DNA of 64,000 bases, taken from Colwellia sp. (GTDB taxonomy: Bacteria > Pseudomonadota > Gammaproteobacteria > Enterobacterales > Alteromonadaceae). The notes below the pieces were generated by a model. That model did not search any database. It was not told where the DNA came from and was given only the letters and a program-made list of their open reading frames with translations. Position numbers and translations under genes: made by a program. Shown here in pieces: positions 26,729 to 35,892 of the stretch. The DNA is taken from NCBI GenBank assembly GCA_013215655.1, contig JABSOX010000017.1, positions 47,825 to 111,824 of the forward strand, given 5' to 3'. Numbering within the stretch: the stretch's first letter is position 1; each line of letters begins with the position of its first letter.

Positions 26729-29560
26729 ATGAGAAATATAGAAGTAAGAGGGGCGCGTACCCACAATCTTAAAAATATTAGTGTCGATATTCCACGCGAT
26801 AAACTCGTGGTGATCACTGGCCTGTCAGGCTCAGGAAAATCATCATTAGCTTTTGATACCTTATATGCAGAAGGTCAACGTCGCTACGTTGAGTCATTAT
26901 CGGCATATGCCCGTCAATTCTTGTCTTTGATGGAAAAACCCGATGTTGACCATATTGAAGGTTTATCACCAGCAATTTCTATTGAACAGAAATCAACATC
27001 TCATAACCCTCGTTCGACTGTAGGCACGATCACAGAAATTTATGACTACTTACGCTTATTATATGCCCGCGTTGGAGAGCCTCGTTGTCCAGAGCATAAT
27101 CAACCTTTAGCAGCACAAACCGTGTCACAAATGGTAGATAAAGTACTTGCCTTGGAGGAAGGTACCAAGGTTATGCTGCTGGCACCGATCATACAAGAGC
27201 GCAAAGGTGAACATGTAAAGTTGTTAGATAATTTAGCCGCTCAAGGCTATATTCGCGCTCGTATTGATGGGGAGATTTGTGATTTATCCGATCCTCCAAC
27301 CTTAGAGCTTCAGAAAAAGCACACCATTGAAGTAGTGGTTGATCGCTTAAAAGTACGTCAAGATATCCAGTTAAGACTTTCTGAGTCATTCGAAACAACA
27401 TTAGGCTTAACCTCTGGCTCTGCAAAAGTTGCCTTTATGGATGATCCCGATAAAGAAGAACTGATATTTTCTGCAAACTTTGCTTGTCCACATTGTGGAT
27501 ATAGCATGCAAGAACTTGAACCACGCTTATTTTCGTTTAATAACCCCGCGGGTGCTTGTCAAACTTGTGATGGTTTAGGCAATAAACAATTTTTTGATGA
27601 AAATAGAATTATTACCAATCCAGCACTAAGCCTTTCAGGTGGTGCAGTTAGAGGTTGGGATAAAAAGAATTTTTATTATTTTCAAATGTTACAGGCACTA
27701 GCCAGCCACTATAAATTTAATTTAGAAAAACCTTTTAATAAATTACCAGAAGATGCGCAACAGCTAATTTTAAAAGGTAGTGGTAAACAACAAATAGAAT
27801 TCAAATACATGAATGACCGTGGCGACATTGTCATTCGTAAACATCCCTTTGAAGGCATACTTAATAACATGGAGCGTCGTTACCGTGAAACCGAGTCAAA
27901 TGCGGTACGTGACGAGCTATCAAAATACCTTAATAGCCAACCTTGTCCGGATTGTAACGGTAGTCGTTTACGCTTAGAAGCGCGTAATGTATTTATCAAT
28001 AATACCCCACTACCTGAAGTATCTGAATATGCGATTGCCGATGCTTTGGATTTCTTTAAAAAGCTAAATTTACCCGGACAAAAAGGTCAAATTGCCGAAA
28101 AAATATTAAAGGAGATTTGTGACCGCTTAGGTTTCCTCGTCAATGTTGGTTTAAATTACCTTAACTTATCTAGGGCTGCAGGTACTTTATCTGGTGGAGA
28201 AGCACAGCGTATCCGTTTAGCCAGCCAAATCGGCGCAGGTTTAGTGGGTGTTATGTATGTTTTAGATGAACCTTCCATAGGTTTACATCAACGAGATAAC
28301 GAACGTTTATTAAAAACCTTGATTCACTTAAGAGATTTAGGCAATACCGTTATTGTGGTTGAACATGATGAAGAAGCCATTCGAGCCGCCGATTTTGTTA
28401 TTGATATTGGTCCCGGCGCTGGTGTACATGGAGGTGAAATAATCGCGCAAGGAACAATTGATGACATATTAACTTGTGAAAACTCGCTCACTGGAAAATA
28501 TCTATCAGGTAGAGAATGCATTGAAATCCCAAAAAAACGTACACCTTTTGATAAAAAGAATGTACTTGAACTTAAAGGGGCAAGTGGCAACAATTTAAAG
28601 AATGTTAACTTAACTATTCCGAATGGTTTAATGACCTGTGTTACCGGTGTTTCTGGCTCAGGTAAATCAACACTGATCAACGACACCTTATACAAACTTG
28701 CTCATATCGAGTTAAATGGCGCAACCACTCAAGAGCCTGCACCTTATAAAAAAATCACTGGTCTTGAACTACTCGATAAGGTTATTGATATTGATCAAAG
28801 CCCGATAGGAAGAACACCAAGATCAAATCCTGCAACATACACTGGTATATTTGGTGCCATTCGCGATATTTTTGCCGCCACGCAAGAATCACGTTCACGA
28901 GGATATAAACCAGGTCGTTTTAGTTTTAATGTTAAAGGTGGTCGTTGTGAAGCTTGCCAAGGTGATGGCTTAATTAAAGTAGAAATGCATTTTTTACCTG
29001 ATGTTTATGTGCCTTGTGATGTCTGTAACAGCAAACGTTATAATCGTGAAACTTTGGAAGTTAAATATAAAGGTAAAAATATTCATGAAGTTTTAGATAT
29101 GACTATTGAAGATGCCTTAGAGTTTTTTAAACCGATCCCAGCGGTGAAACGTAAATTACAAACGTTAGTTGATGTTGGTTTAAGTTATATCAAGCTAGGG
29201 CAATCCGCGACAACACTCTCAGGTGGTGAAGCACAACGGGTAAAATTATCAAAAGAGCTATCAAAGCGCGATACCGGAAAAACACTCTACATTATGGATG
29301 AACCAACAACAGGTTTACATTTTCACGATATAAAATTATTACTTCAGGTTATTCATCGTTTACGTGACCACGGTAATACGGTAGTGGTTATTGAGCATAA
29401 TTTAGATGTAATAAAAACAGCTGACTGGATCATCGACCTTGGTCCAGAGGGGGGCTCTGGTGGTGGTGAAATACTCGTTACCGGTACACCTGAAAAAGTA
29501 GCAAAACATAAAAGCTCACATACTGCGAGATTTTTGAAGCCGCTATTAGCTAACAAATAA
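26729..29560 (+). CDS. uvrA: Excinuclease ABC subunit A
   Basis: The 943-residue protein matches UvrA (E. coli 940). It shows two ABC ATPase modules with Walker A loops [20 protein letters not shown] (about 29-48) and [20 protein letters not shown] (about 640-659), ABC signatures [17 protein letters not shown] and [17 protein letters not shown], and zinc modules with CPHCGYS/CQTCDG (about 253-283) and [12 protein letters not shown] (about 740-766). It finds bulky DNA lesions with UvrB in nucleotide excision repair. A LexA-like box upstream suggests SOS control, and a terminator follows. Confidence 0.98.
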   Translation: MRNIEVRGARTHNLKNISVDIPRDKLVVITGLSGSGKSSLAFDTLYAEGQRRYVESLSAYARQFLSLMEKPDVDHIEGLSPAISIEQKSTSHNPRSTVGTITEIYDYLRLLYARVGEPRCPEHNQPLAAQTVSQMVDKVLALEEGTKVMLLAPIIQERKGEHVKLLDNLAAQGYIRARIDGEICDLSDPPTLELQKKHTIEVVVDRLKVRQDIQLRLSESFETTLGLTSGSAKVAFMDDPDKEELIFSANFACPHCGYSMQELEPRLFSFNNPAGACQTCDGLGNKQFFDENRIITNPALSLSGGAVRGWDKKNFYYFQMLQALASHYKFNLEKPFNKLPEDAQQLILKGSGKQQIEFKYMNDRGDIVIRKHPFEGILNNMERRYRETESNAVRDELSKYLNSQPCPDCNGSRLRLEARNVFINNTPLPEVSEYAIADALDFFKKLNLPGQKGQIAEKILKEICDRLGFLVNVGLNYLNLSRAAGTLSGGEAQRIRLASQIGAGLVGVMYVLDEPSIGLHQRDNERLLKTLIHLRDLGNTVIVVEHDEEAIRAADFVIDIGPGAGVHGGEIIAQGTIDDILTCENSLTGKYLSGRECIEIPKKRTPFDKKNVLELKGASGNNLKNVNLTIPNGLMTCVTGVSGSGKSTLINDTLYKLAHIELNGATTQEPAPYKKITGLELLDKVIDIDQSPIGRTPRSNPATYTGIFGAIRDIFAATQESRSRGYKPGRFSFNVKGGRCEACQGDGLIKVEMHFLPDVYVPCDVCNSKRYNRETLEVKYKGKNIHEVLDMTIEDALEFFKPIPAVKRKLQTLVDVGLSYIKLGQSATTLSGGEAQRVKLSKELSKRDTGKTLYIMDEPTTGLHFHDIKLLLQVIHRLRDHGNTVVVIEHNLDVIKTADWIIDLGPEGGSGGGEILVTGTPEKVAKHKSSHTARFLKPLLANK

Positions 29561-29592
29561 CAGTGTGAAGCTATCTTTATCATAAACCATCA

Positions 29593-29640
29593 AAGCTTGT
29601 TCTTTTTCAAATTAAACTGAAAATGTAACAAGCTTTTTTA
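29593..29640 (+). terminator. Rho-independent terminator of uvrA
   Basis: AAGCTTGTT (29593-29601) pairs with AACAAGCTT (29627-29635), followed by TTTTTA. It starts 33 bp after the uvrA stop. Confidence 0.75.
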
Positions 29641-29705
29641 TACCCTAGCAACGCCAGCAACTTATCGTTAGACTAAGCTATCTAACTCTCAATAAAATAA
29701 AAATA

Positions 29706-30359
29706 ATGCAGCAAAAAAATCAACATGTTTGGCAAAACCCCTTAATTTACATGCTCGCTTTTTCTAGTGGCTTTTGCATTATGGGCATTGAGCTTTTAGG
29801 TGGGCGTATTCTTGCGCCCTTCTTTGGCAGTAGTGTGCATATCTGGGGCAGTATCATTACCGTGTTTATGCTCAGTTTATCTTTAGGTTATTTAATTGGC
29901 GGTAAACTCTCGACAAAGGCGGCTTCCCTTAATAAATACGGCGTAATATTCCTTATCGCTGGTATTATGGTTTTGCCTATTGTTATGTACTCACAAGTGA
30001 TAATGGAATCGATATTTATTCATATTGAAGATAGTCGCTATGGTTCTTTACTTGCGTCGATGGCACTGTTTTTTATTCCCACGGTTATTTTAGGAATGAT
30101 TTCCCCTTACTCAGTAAGATTATTAGTGACAGACAAAGAAAGCAGTGGCCAAACCGCCGGTGTATTATATTTTGTTTCAACACTAGGTAGCGCCTTAGGC
30201 ACTATTATCACCTCGTTTTATATGGTGCTCGCCTTTGATGTAAACGACATTATCATTAGCTTTAGCGCAGCATTGGCTGTGCTTGGCCTTATTGCCATCA
30301 TTTTTAATAAAGTAACCAATCTTGAAGCCGATAATTTGATGGAAGCCAATAATGAATAA
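29706..30359 (+). CDS. Membrane partner of a spermidine-synthase-like protein
   Basis: The 217-residue protein has six predicted membrane helices and the motif GIELLGGRILAPFFGSSVHI in TM1. This is the membrane half seen in fused membrane/spermidine-synthase proteins; here it is a separate gene. The next frame starts inside its last codons (8-bp overlap at 30352-30359), so the two halves are translated together and probably act together. What the membrane half does is not known for the family. Confidence 0.8.
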   Translation: MQQKNQHVWQNPLIYMLAFSSGFCIMGIELLGGRILAPFFGSSVHIWGSIITVFMLSLSLGYLIGGKLSTKAASLNKYGVIFLIAGIMVLPIVMYSQVIMESIFIHIEDSRYGSLLASMALFFIPTVILGMISPYSVRLLVTDKESSGQTAGVLYFVSTLGSALGTIITSFYMVLAFDVNDIIISFSAALAVLGLIAIIFNKVTNLEADNLMEANNE

Positions 30360-31251
30360 ATTAGCACTTATATTGATATGTTTATTGCCAACTGTTTTTA
30401 GTTCCGTTAGCAACGCTAAAGTCATTCATAGTGAGCGTTCACTTTACCGTAACATTATTGTCGATGAACAACGGGATTTACGCTGCTTAAAGTTCAATGT
30501 GAAAAGCAGTAAAACCAGTCAAAGTTGTTTTTTAAAAAGTGATCCTCAAAAACTAGTTTTTAATTACACCAAGCTATTGTTTTCTAGCTTATTAATGATT
30601 GATGAGCCAAAACGGGTATTAATTATCGGTTTAGGTGGCGGTACTATGTCTAATACCATTCATCAATTATACCCTGAAGCAATAATTGATAATGTTGAAA
30701 TTGATCCCGCCGTAATTACAGTGGCACGTGACTATTTCGGTTTTTTCGAAAATGATAATGTTCGCTCTATTGCACAAGATGGACGAATATTTATGAAACG
30801 TGCAGTACTAAAAAAACAGCAATATGATTGGATTATTCTGGATGCTTTTAATGGTGACTATATTCCTGAACACCTAATGACTAAAGAGTTTTATCAAGAA
30901 GCTAAAGCATTGTTAAGTGCTGATGGAGTGCTTGCGGCCAATACCTTTTCGGTTAGTAAACTATATCAACACGAGTCGGCAACCTATCATGCTGTTTTTG
31001 GGGATTTTTATAATGTCGCAAATCGAAAAAACAGCAACCGTATTATTCTAACCAATAACCATACACTACCTAGTATGGAGCAAATAACATTACGAGCTAA
31101 AAAGCTAAACGATAAATTAGCAATTTTTGGAATCGACATCATGTCAATTCTAGAAGATATGCAGTCAACAAAAAATAGCAAAGATTGGTCTGCTGAGACC
31201 AGAATATTAACCGACCAATATTCTCCTGCAAATTTACTTAATTTAGAGTAA
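30352..31251 (+). CDS. Spermidine-synthase-like protein with export signal
   Basis: The 299-residue protein has a methyltransferase-fold domain of the spermidine synthase type: RVLIIGLGGGTMSNTIHQLY (nucleotide-binding Gly loop, about 83-102), NVEIDPAVITVARDYF, IAQDGRIFM and WIILDAFNGDYIPEHLMTKE. The N-terminus (MNKLALILICLLPTVFSSVSNA) looks like a Sec signal, so the catalytic domain may lie in the periplasm or be tethered there. This is odd for an aminopropyl transferase, because its co-substrate is cytoplasmic. A true polyamine role is doubtful. It overlaps the membrane-partner gene. Confidence 0.8.
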   Translation: MNKLALILICLLPTVFSSVSNAKVIHSERSLYRNIIVDEQRDLRCLKFNVKSSKTSQSCFLKSDPQKLVFNYTKLLFSSLLMIDEPKRVLIIGLGGGTMSNTIHQLYPEAIIDNVEIDPAVITVARDYFGFFENDNVRSIAQDGRIFMKRAVLKKQQYDWIILDAFNGDYIPEHLMTKEFYQEAKALLSADGVLAANTFSVSKLYQHESATYHAVFGDFYNVANRKNSNRIILTNNHTLPSMEQITLRAKKLNDKLAIFGIDIMSILEDMQSTKNSKDWSAETRILTDQYSPANLLNLE

Positions 31252-31413
31252 AACTTTATTTAGCTAAAGGTCTAATATCACTATTTTGTCGACAGTTTAA
31301 ACTAAAAGGCTATCTATCGACAATTTAGTGAATATTTATGAACGACCTGGCAGAACATGAATAATTAATAGAGAAACCAAAAACATTCAATGGTTTAAAA
31401 ACTAAGCAGGTCA

Positions 31414-31632
31414 TTGTCGACAAACAATGAGTTGAAGTCATCAATTAGAAAAAGTGCCGACACTATTGCTTCACTTAAAGAAGTACATATCGTTGAGCAA
31501 CTGCCCAAAACCCGCTCTGGAAAAATATTGCGTAAAACAATGCGACAACTCATTGATGGTGAAGACGTGCAAATACCAGCAACTATAGAAAACCCTAAAG
31601 CACTCGCTGATTTAAGCGATATATTAACTTAA
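31414..31632 (+). pseudogene. prpE: C-terminal remnant of propionate/acetate-CoA ligase
   Basis: A 72-codon frame carries the C-terminal end of an AMP-forming acyl-CoA synthetase: LKEVHIVEQLPKTRSGKILR with the catalytic lysine of the PKTRSGK loop, then MRQLIDGEDVQIPATIENPK, which is the PrpE/ACSS3-type ending. There is no ATG (a TTG is the only candidate), no ribosome site, and the upstream 160 bp contains no more of the about 630-residue enzyme. It is a gene tail left after deletion. Confidence 0.8.
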
Positions 31633-31980
31633 TAAACGAACACCCTAAATGCAGACATGGGGATTAAGCGGCACTTAAATAAAAGGTAATAATGATCATT
31701 AATACAAAAACATCCTATGTAGACGATTGCAGGATTGGGTTATTTGACAAAAAACAACATATTGCCCAAAAAAATGACGGTGAAAGCTGCATGAACTCAC
31801 GAAAGGAAACAAATGATAACCAATATAGCGTTTAGCACTTGCGGTTTGCCCCTTGAGGAAATATGATTGAAGTTATTAAAACTATATCAATGATAAATTG
31901 AAACAAATCTGTAGAACGAGATCAGTTTAAATTTTGCAGTAATTTCAGATTAACTTTAAATTTGTTCGGGAATGTAAAAC
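31633..31980. other. Intergenic region without recognised features
   Basis: About 350 bp between the ligase remnant and the SUMF1-like gene. It holds no credible reading frame. The last 80 bp before the ATG at 31981 is AT-rich and presumably carries that gene's promoter; I see no clear -35/-10 pair. Confidence 0.5.
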
Positions 31981-33855
31981 ATGCGCTTAGCTTTAATCGC
32001 TCTTACCGTTAGTTGTTTTTCAATTGGGTTTTCTACCCAAGCATTTGAATCAGCTCAACGACAAAATGCAACAGTTGGAAGTTTAGAAGTAGAATTAGCC
32101 AGTAAGCAAGCAGAATATGATACTTTTCTTATCGCTTTAACCGGATTAAATGATCAAGTCGTCAATGAAGTTGAAAGGCTAACTAACTTAAGAGCACAAG
32201 GCAAAGAGCTACAGCGTTTACGTGCACAAGCGTTACTTCATATGAACGAACAATATGAAGCAATGGTTGATAATCCCGATCAAGACATTGCCGATGCACA
32301 GAATGCTTATCGTCAATCGATCATGACGCAAAAACAAAATAAAGATAATATCAAAGCGAGTGTTTCAAATTTAGCCGATGCTAAAACTGAATTAAGCCAA
32401 GCGAATATTGACCGATTTACACTAGCTAATGCCCGTGAAGCATTGGTCGAAGAAATTAATATTGCCCGTGTTGGTCGTTTACGTACCGAGTTTGAAAAAC
32501 AAGACGAACTACAAGTCACACAACTTGTTAATTGTGATCCGCAAGAAACGTTCACCAAATGTATTACCCGTAGTAACTTACTTGCCAAACAAAAAGCCTC
32601 AAAAACGTTCCTAGATAGATTATATAACTCAGCGACTGAGTCAGATCGTATTAACCAAAATAAGATTGATTCAGCAGCACGTGTGCGTTTACTAAAACAC
32701 AAAGTAGTATCAGGTGAGTTTAGTGGTCAAGGAACTTATGGCACCACCATTACCGTAAAAATGCAGGGTTCATTGCCTGAAAACGAAGCTTGTACATTGC
32801 TTAATATCTCAGAGCGATACTGCGTATATCAAATCGCCCAGTCCGTCAGTAACGATGATGAAAGGGTAGAGTTTACATTAAATGATGATAGTCTTATGTA
32901 TGAACTCACCGTACGTTCAGACCAATATGATGATGAAGTTTTCATTGATGGCGTTAGTTATGGCTCAACCCGCCTTTCCGTGATGTTATCTTCAGGAAGC
33001 CACAACGTTATTATCAACAAACCGGGTTATACCGATTTTGAGCAAAACATTAGGCTTAATAAAAATATGATTATTAAGGCAGAACTTGAAAAAGCTGCGC
33101 TTAATCTTGCCAATGGAGAAAAAATTCAAGATATCTTACCAGATGATCAGCTAGGACCAGAATTGATTGGTATTCCTGCGGGCAACTTTCAAATTGGTGA
33201 TTTAAAAGGCGCTGGTTTACGTAATGAAAAACCAGCACGTAGTGAGCAAATTTTAAAAGCATTTGCTATTGGTCAAAATCAAATCACTGTTGGTGATTTT
33301 AAACGATTTATCAAAGAAACAAATTACGTAACTGAAGCTGAGTCTGAAGAAGGTTGTGCCGCATTTACAAATGGTACTCCTCAATTTGATTCAGTTTTAA
33401 ATTGGCGTAACCCCGGTTTTAAACAAGCTGATGACCATCCGGTTGTTTGTGTAAGTGAAAAAGATAGTCGTTCATACTTAAACTGGTTATCTAAAACAAC
33501 CGATCGTCGCTACCGCTTACCCAATGAAAAAGAATGGGAATATGTTGCTCGTGCAGGCAGTGCCGATAACTATTGGTGGGGAAATGATGTTGGTAACGGC
33601 AAAGCCAATTGTGCTTATTGTGGCAGTAAATGGTCTAATCAAAGTACAGCTCCGGTAAAATCATTTAGAGCTAATAGTTTTGGTTTATTTGATACAGTCG
33701 GTAATGTATGGGAAATTACCCAAGGAAAAGATATCGTTGCTCGCGGTGGTTCATGGAATTTTGCCCCTAAACTTGCCAGAACATCTGTACGTTTAGAGTT
33801 ATCTGATAGCTTTCGCTCAAACTATATTGGCTTTAGAGCATTACGCGAAAACTAA
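31981..33855 (+). CDS. Exported PEGA/SUMF1-domain protein, non-catalytic
   Basis: The 624-residue protein has a signal peptide (ending STQAFE), a long helical, probably coiled-coil region (about 25-190, ELASKQAEYDTFLIAL, TNLRAQGKELQRLRAQ), a middle domain with four cysteines, a PEGA domain (about 318-365, EVFIDGVSYGSTRLSVMLSS), and a C-terminal formylglycine-generating-enzyme (SUMF1) fold (about 395-622, GIPAGNFQIGD, RLPNEKEWEYVARAGSADNY, GLFDTVGNVWEIT, RGGSW). The active cysteines of true FGE, which follow the RGGS motif, are replaced (NFAPKLARTSVRLE), so it is a binding or structural version. Monocistronic, with a strong terminator. Confidence 0.85.
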   Translation: MRLALIALTVSCFSIGFSTQAFESAQRQNATVGSLEVELASKQAEYDTFLIALTGLNDQVVNEVERLTNLRAQGKELQRLRAQALLHMNEQYEAMVDNPDQDIADAQNAYRQSIMTQKQNKDNIKASVSNLADAKTELSQANIDRFTLANAREALVEEINIARVGRLRTEFEKQDELQVTQLVNCDPQETFTKCITRSNLLAKQKASKTFLDRLYNSATESDRINQNKIDSAARVRLLKHKVVSGEFSGQGTYGTTITVKMQGSLPENEACTLLNISERYCVYQIAQSVSNDDERVEFTLNDDSLMYELTVRSDQYDDEVFIDGVSYGSTRLSVMLSSGSHNVIINKPGYTDFEQNIRLNKNMIIKAELEKAALNLANGEKIQDILPDDQLGPELIGIPAGNFQIGDLKGAGLRNEKPARSEQILKAFAIGQNQITVGDFKRFIKETNYVTEAESEEGCAAFTNGTPQFDSVLNWRNPGFKQADDHPVVCVSEKDSRSYLNWLSKTTDRRYRLPNEKEWEYVARAGSADNYWWGNDVGNGKANCAYCGSKWSNQSTAPVKSFRANSFGLFDTVGNVWEITQGKDIVARGGSWNFAPKLARTSVRLELSDSFRSNYIGFRALREN

Positions 33856-33882
33856 TATTTTAACGAACTATTTATTAATATA

Positions 33883-33906
33883 AAAAAGGAGCTTATGCTC
33901 CTTTTT
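33883..33906 (+). terminator. Rho-independent terminator
   Basis: AAAAAGGAGC (33883-33892) pairs with GCTCCTTTTT (33897-33906) around a TTAT loop, giving a stem with a T-run for the plus strand. It lies 27 bp after the SUMF1-like gene. Confidence 0.85.
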
Positions 33907-33910
33907 ATGT

Positions 33911-34081
33911 ACAGGATGTACGGTATATCGCGAGTGCATGGATGCACAAGAGCGTGTGTGTTAAGGATGTACGGTATATCGCGGGTGCATGGATTCACGA
34001 GAGCGTGTATGTTCAGAATAAACAGTATGTCATGATCACATGGATATGAAGAAATGACGAAGTTCAGAATGAACGGTACGC
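33911..34081. repeat. 51-bp tandem repeat, about 3.3 decaying copies
   Basis: Units begin with AGGATGTACGG at 33913 and 33964, and with the diverged AGAATAAACAG at 34015 and AGAATGAACGG at 34066, an exact 51-bp spacing. The first two copies are close (TATATCGCG-GTGCATGGAT inside both); the third is degraded. Related single units occur at about 60707, 60897 and 60996. The array starts a few bases after the terminator T-run. Confidence 0.8.
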
Positions 34082-34109
34082 TGCTTTTATAATTTAAACT
34101 ATAAACACC

Positions 34110-34988
34110 TTATTTTTTATTAAGACTCAAGGTCATTTTTTTGCTAGTAGCTGGTTTATTTCTTTTACCACGATTAAAGTCTAAATTAGACGTATCAACG
34201 GGGGCTTTTATATCTTCAGCATCACTTGAGCTAAGCTGAGGATCAGGCTGACCATTTGCTGTTTTGGTTGAATTGGCAACTGCACTGTTAATTTCAGCCA
34301 TTTCCTCAATCGTTAAATCTCGCCATTGACCCGGTTTTAATGAACCTAAAGTAACATTCATGATCCGAGAACGTTTTAGTGTTTTAACCTCGTAGTCAAG
34401 ATATTCACACATACGACGAATTTGTCTATTTAATCCCTGCGTTAGTACGATACGAAAAACAAACTTACTTTGCATCGTAACAATACAAGGCTTAGTAATC
34501 GTACCTAAAATGGGTACCCCTTTTGACATCCTTTCAATAAAGCGTTCACTAATCGGTTTATCAACACTAACAATATATTCTTTATCATGGGCATTTTCAG
34601 CACGAAGAATTTTGTTAACAATATCACCATCACTGGTTAAAAAAATCAAACCTTCAGAGGGTTTATCAAGACGCCCGATAGGGAATATTCGTTTATTGTG
34701 CCCTATTGCAGCAATGATATTGCCACGAACATGGCTTTCTGTTGTGCAGGTGATGCCTATGGGTTTGTTATAGGCTATATAGATACGATCAGACTTATTT
34801 TTAGCACTCGCTTTAACTAAATACCCATCCACAGTAACTTTATCGCCCTGTTGGACTTTAGTGCCAAGCTCAGGAATTTTACCGTTGATTCTAACGCGTT
34901 TTTTTTCAATGAGTTTGTCAGCCTCGCGTCGCGAACAAAAACCTGAATCACTGATAAATTTATTAAGGCGTATTTCATGAGCAATCAC
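34110..34988 (-). CDS. rluF: 23S rRNA pseudouridine(2604) synthase
   Basis: The 292-residue protein matches E. coli RluF (290). It has an N-terminal S4 RNA-binding domain (IRLNKFISDSGFCSRREADK), the RsuA/RluB-type catalytic domain with the active Asp in FPIGRLDKPSEGLIFLTSDG (about 107-126), and GLNRQIRRMCEYLDYEVKTL. The C-terminal tail (about 235-292) is basic and low-complexity. The KEYIVSVDKPISERFIERM and GVPILGT segments point to RluF rather than RluB or RluE. It modifies U2604 of 23S rRNA. It is monocistronic and converges on the repeat array. Confidence 0.92.
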   Translation of the reverse strand: MIAHEIRLNKFISDSGFCSRREADKLIEKKRVRINGKIPELGTKVQQGDKVTVDGYLVKASAKNKSDRIYIAYNKPIGITCTTESHVRGNIIAAIGHNKRIFPIGRLDKPSEGLIFLTSDGDIVNKILRAENAHDKEYIVSVDKPISERFIERMSKGVPILGTITKPCIVTMQSKFVFRIVLTQGLNRQIRRMCEYLDYEVKTLKRSRIMNVTLGSLKPGQWRDLTIEEMAEINSAVANSTKTANGQPDPQLSSSDAEDIKAPVDTSNLDFNRGKRNKPATSKKMTLSLNKK

Positions 34989-35109
34989 GGGAAATCCTAC
35001 TGTCTTTAACTGAAACTATTTTAGAAGTGTATTCTAACCAAGTTTCGGTAAGACTGTGAGGACTTTATCGTATGTTTAATGGTACTTACTAAAATTGAGG
35101 TGCATGTGG

Positions 35110-35481
35110 TTAATCTGTTTTTAGCCTTTTACCTGACCAAGAACGTGTCATTGCCCAAACAGCAAGTAAAATAAAAAGTGTATGTACCAACGTGAAGTAA
35201 CTAATCACATAGACCCAAGTCCAAGCAGAATTAAAACCTCCAATTACAATCATAAAACCGGTAACAACACCCAGTGCCAATGCTGCATTGAGGTTGAGTT
35301 TGATACTAAATTTTAAATAATATGTGGTAAGCCAGTCAGTATGATTTTTATTTAATTGGATAAGTAACCACAGGAAAGAAATAAGAGGTAGAAAAGTTAA
35401 ATTTAATAATGACATCAAGGTAATATTTGACGCTCGTTTAATTTCGGTTTTTGTGCAATCTGGTATCAACGATATGCTCAT
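35110..35481 (-). CDS. Small four-helix membrane protein
   Basis: The protein (123 residues from the ATG at 35481) has about three to four membrane helices: LMSLLNLTFLPLISFLWLLI, LNLNAALALGVVTGFMIVIG and YFTLVHTLFILLAVWAM, then a basic end. I do not recognise a named family, though similar short hydrophobic proteins are common in Shewanella and Colwellia. The longer frame starting 15 bp upstream would need a TTG; the ATG has GGTGAT before it, so I prefer the ATG. Confidence 0.6.
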   Translation of the reverse strand: MSISLIPDCTKTEIKRASNITLMSLLNLTFLPLISFLWLLIQLNKNHTDWLTTYYLKFSIKLNLNAALALGVVTGFMIVIGGFNSAWTWVYVISYFTLVHTLFILLAVWAMTRSWSGKRLKTD

Positions 35482-35892
35482 GTTTATCACCAACAAACTT
35501 AAATTTTGTTCAACAGTACCTCACTATAAACTTATTGGTATTACTAACAATGATTGTAATCAAGAACACCATACAAAAAAAATAAAAGTTTAATACCATT
35601 GCGTCTAATGAGGCCGTCAATGATTGCGCAAAAAAATTAGCAAGAGCAAGACGCTTGATTGAGTAAAAGCAAGCTATTAGGATTGAAAACACAGGTTTTT
35701 AGTTCCAGACAAAACCTAAGTACTCACATCCATGTGAGCAACGCAGCACTTGTTGATTTTAGCAAGGGTGGGTAAATATTTAGATGAATTTGTATCAAGT
35801 ACTTTCAATAAATAAAAACAAAAATGCCTACTAACTAAGTTAGTAGGCATTTAATTTTATATTAGCCAAATATCATGGCTATATAATCAATC
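35482..35892. other. Intergenic region with a dispersed repeat
   Basis: About 400 bp. From 35702 it contains GTTCCAGACAAAACCTAAGT and the small palindrome CACATCCATGTG, a close match to 60927-60960 (GTTCCAGATAAAATCTAAGT, then GCGTCCATGC). A short hydrophobic frame on the minus strand (35510-35692) has no support. The right end carries the TonB receptor terminator. Confidence 0.55.
35825..35849 (-). terminator. Terminator of the TonB-dependent receptor gene
   Basis: TGCCTACTAAC (35825-35835) and GTTAGTAGGCA (35839-35849) form a perfect 11-bp stem with a 3-base loop. On the minus strand it is followed by TTTTTGTTTTT. It is 43 bp past the receptor stop. Confidence 0.88.

Noticed and set aside
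35510..35692. Hydrophobic 60-residue minus-strand frame
   Set aside because: AT-rich DNA often gives such frames. There is no ribosome site and it touches a dispersed repeat.
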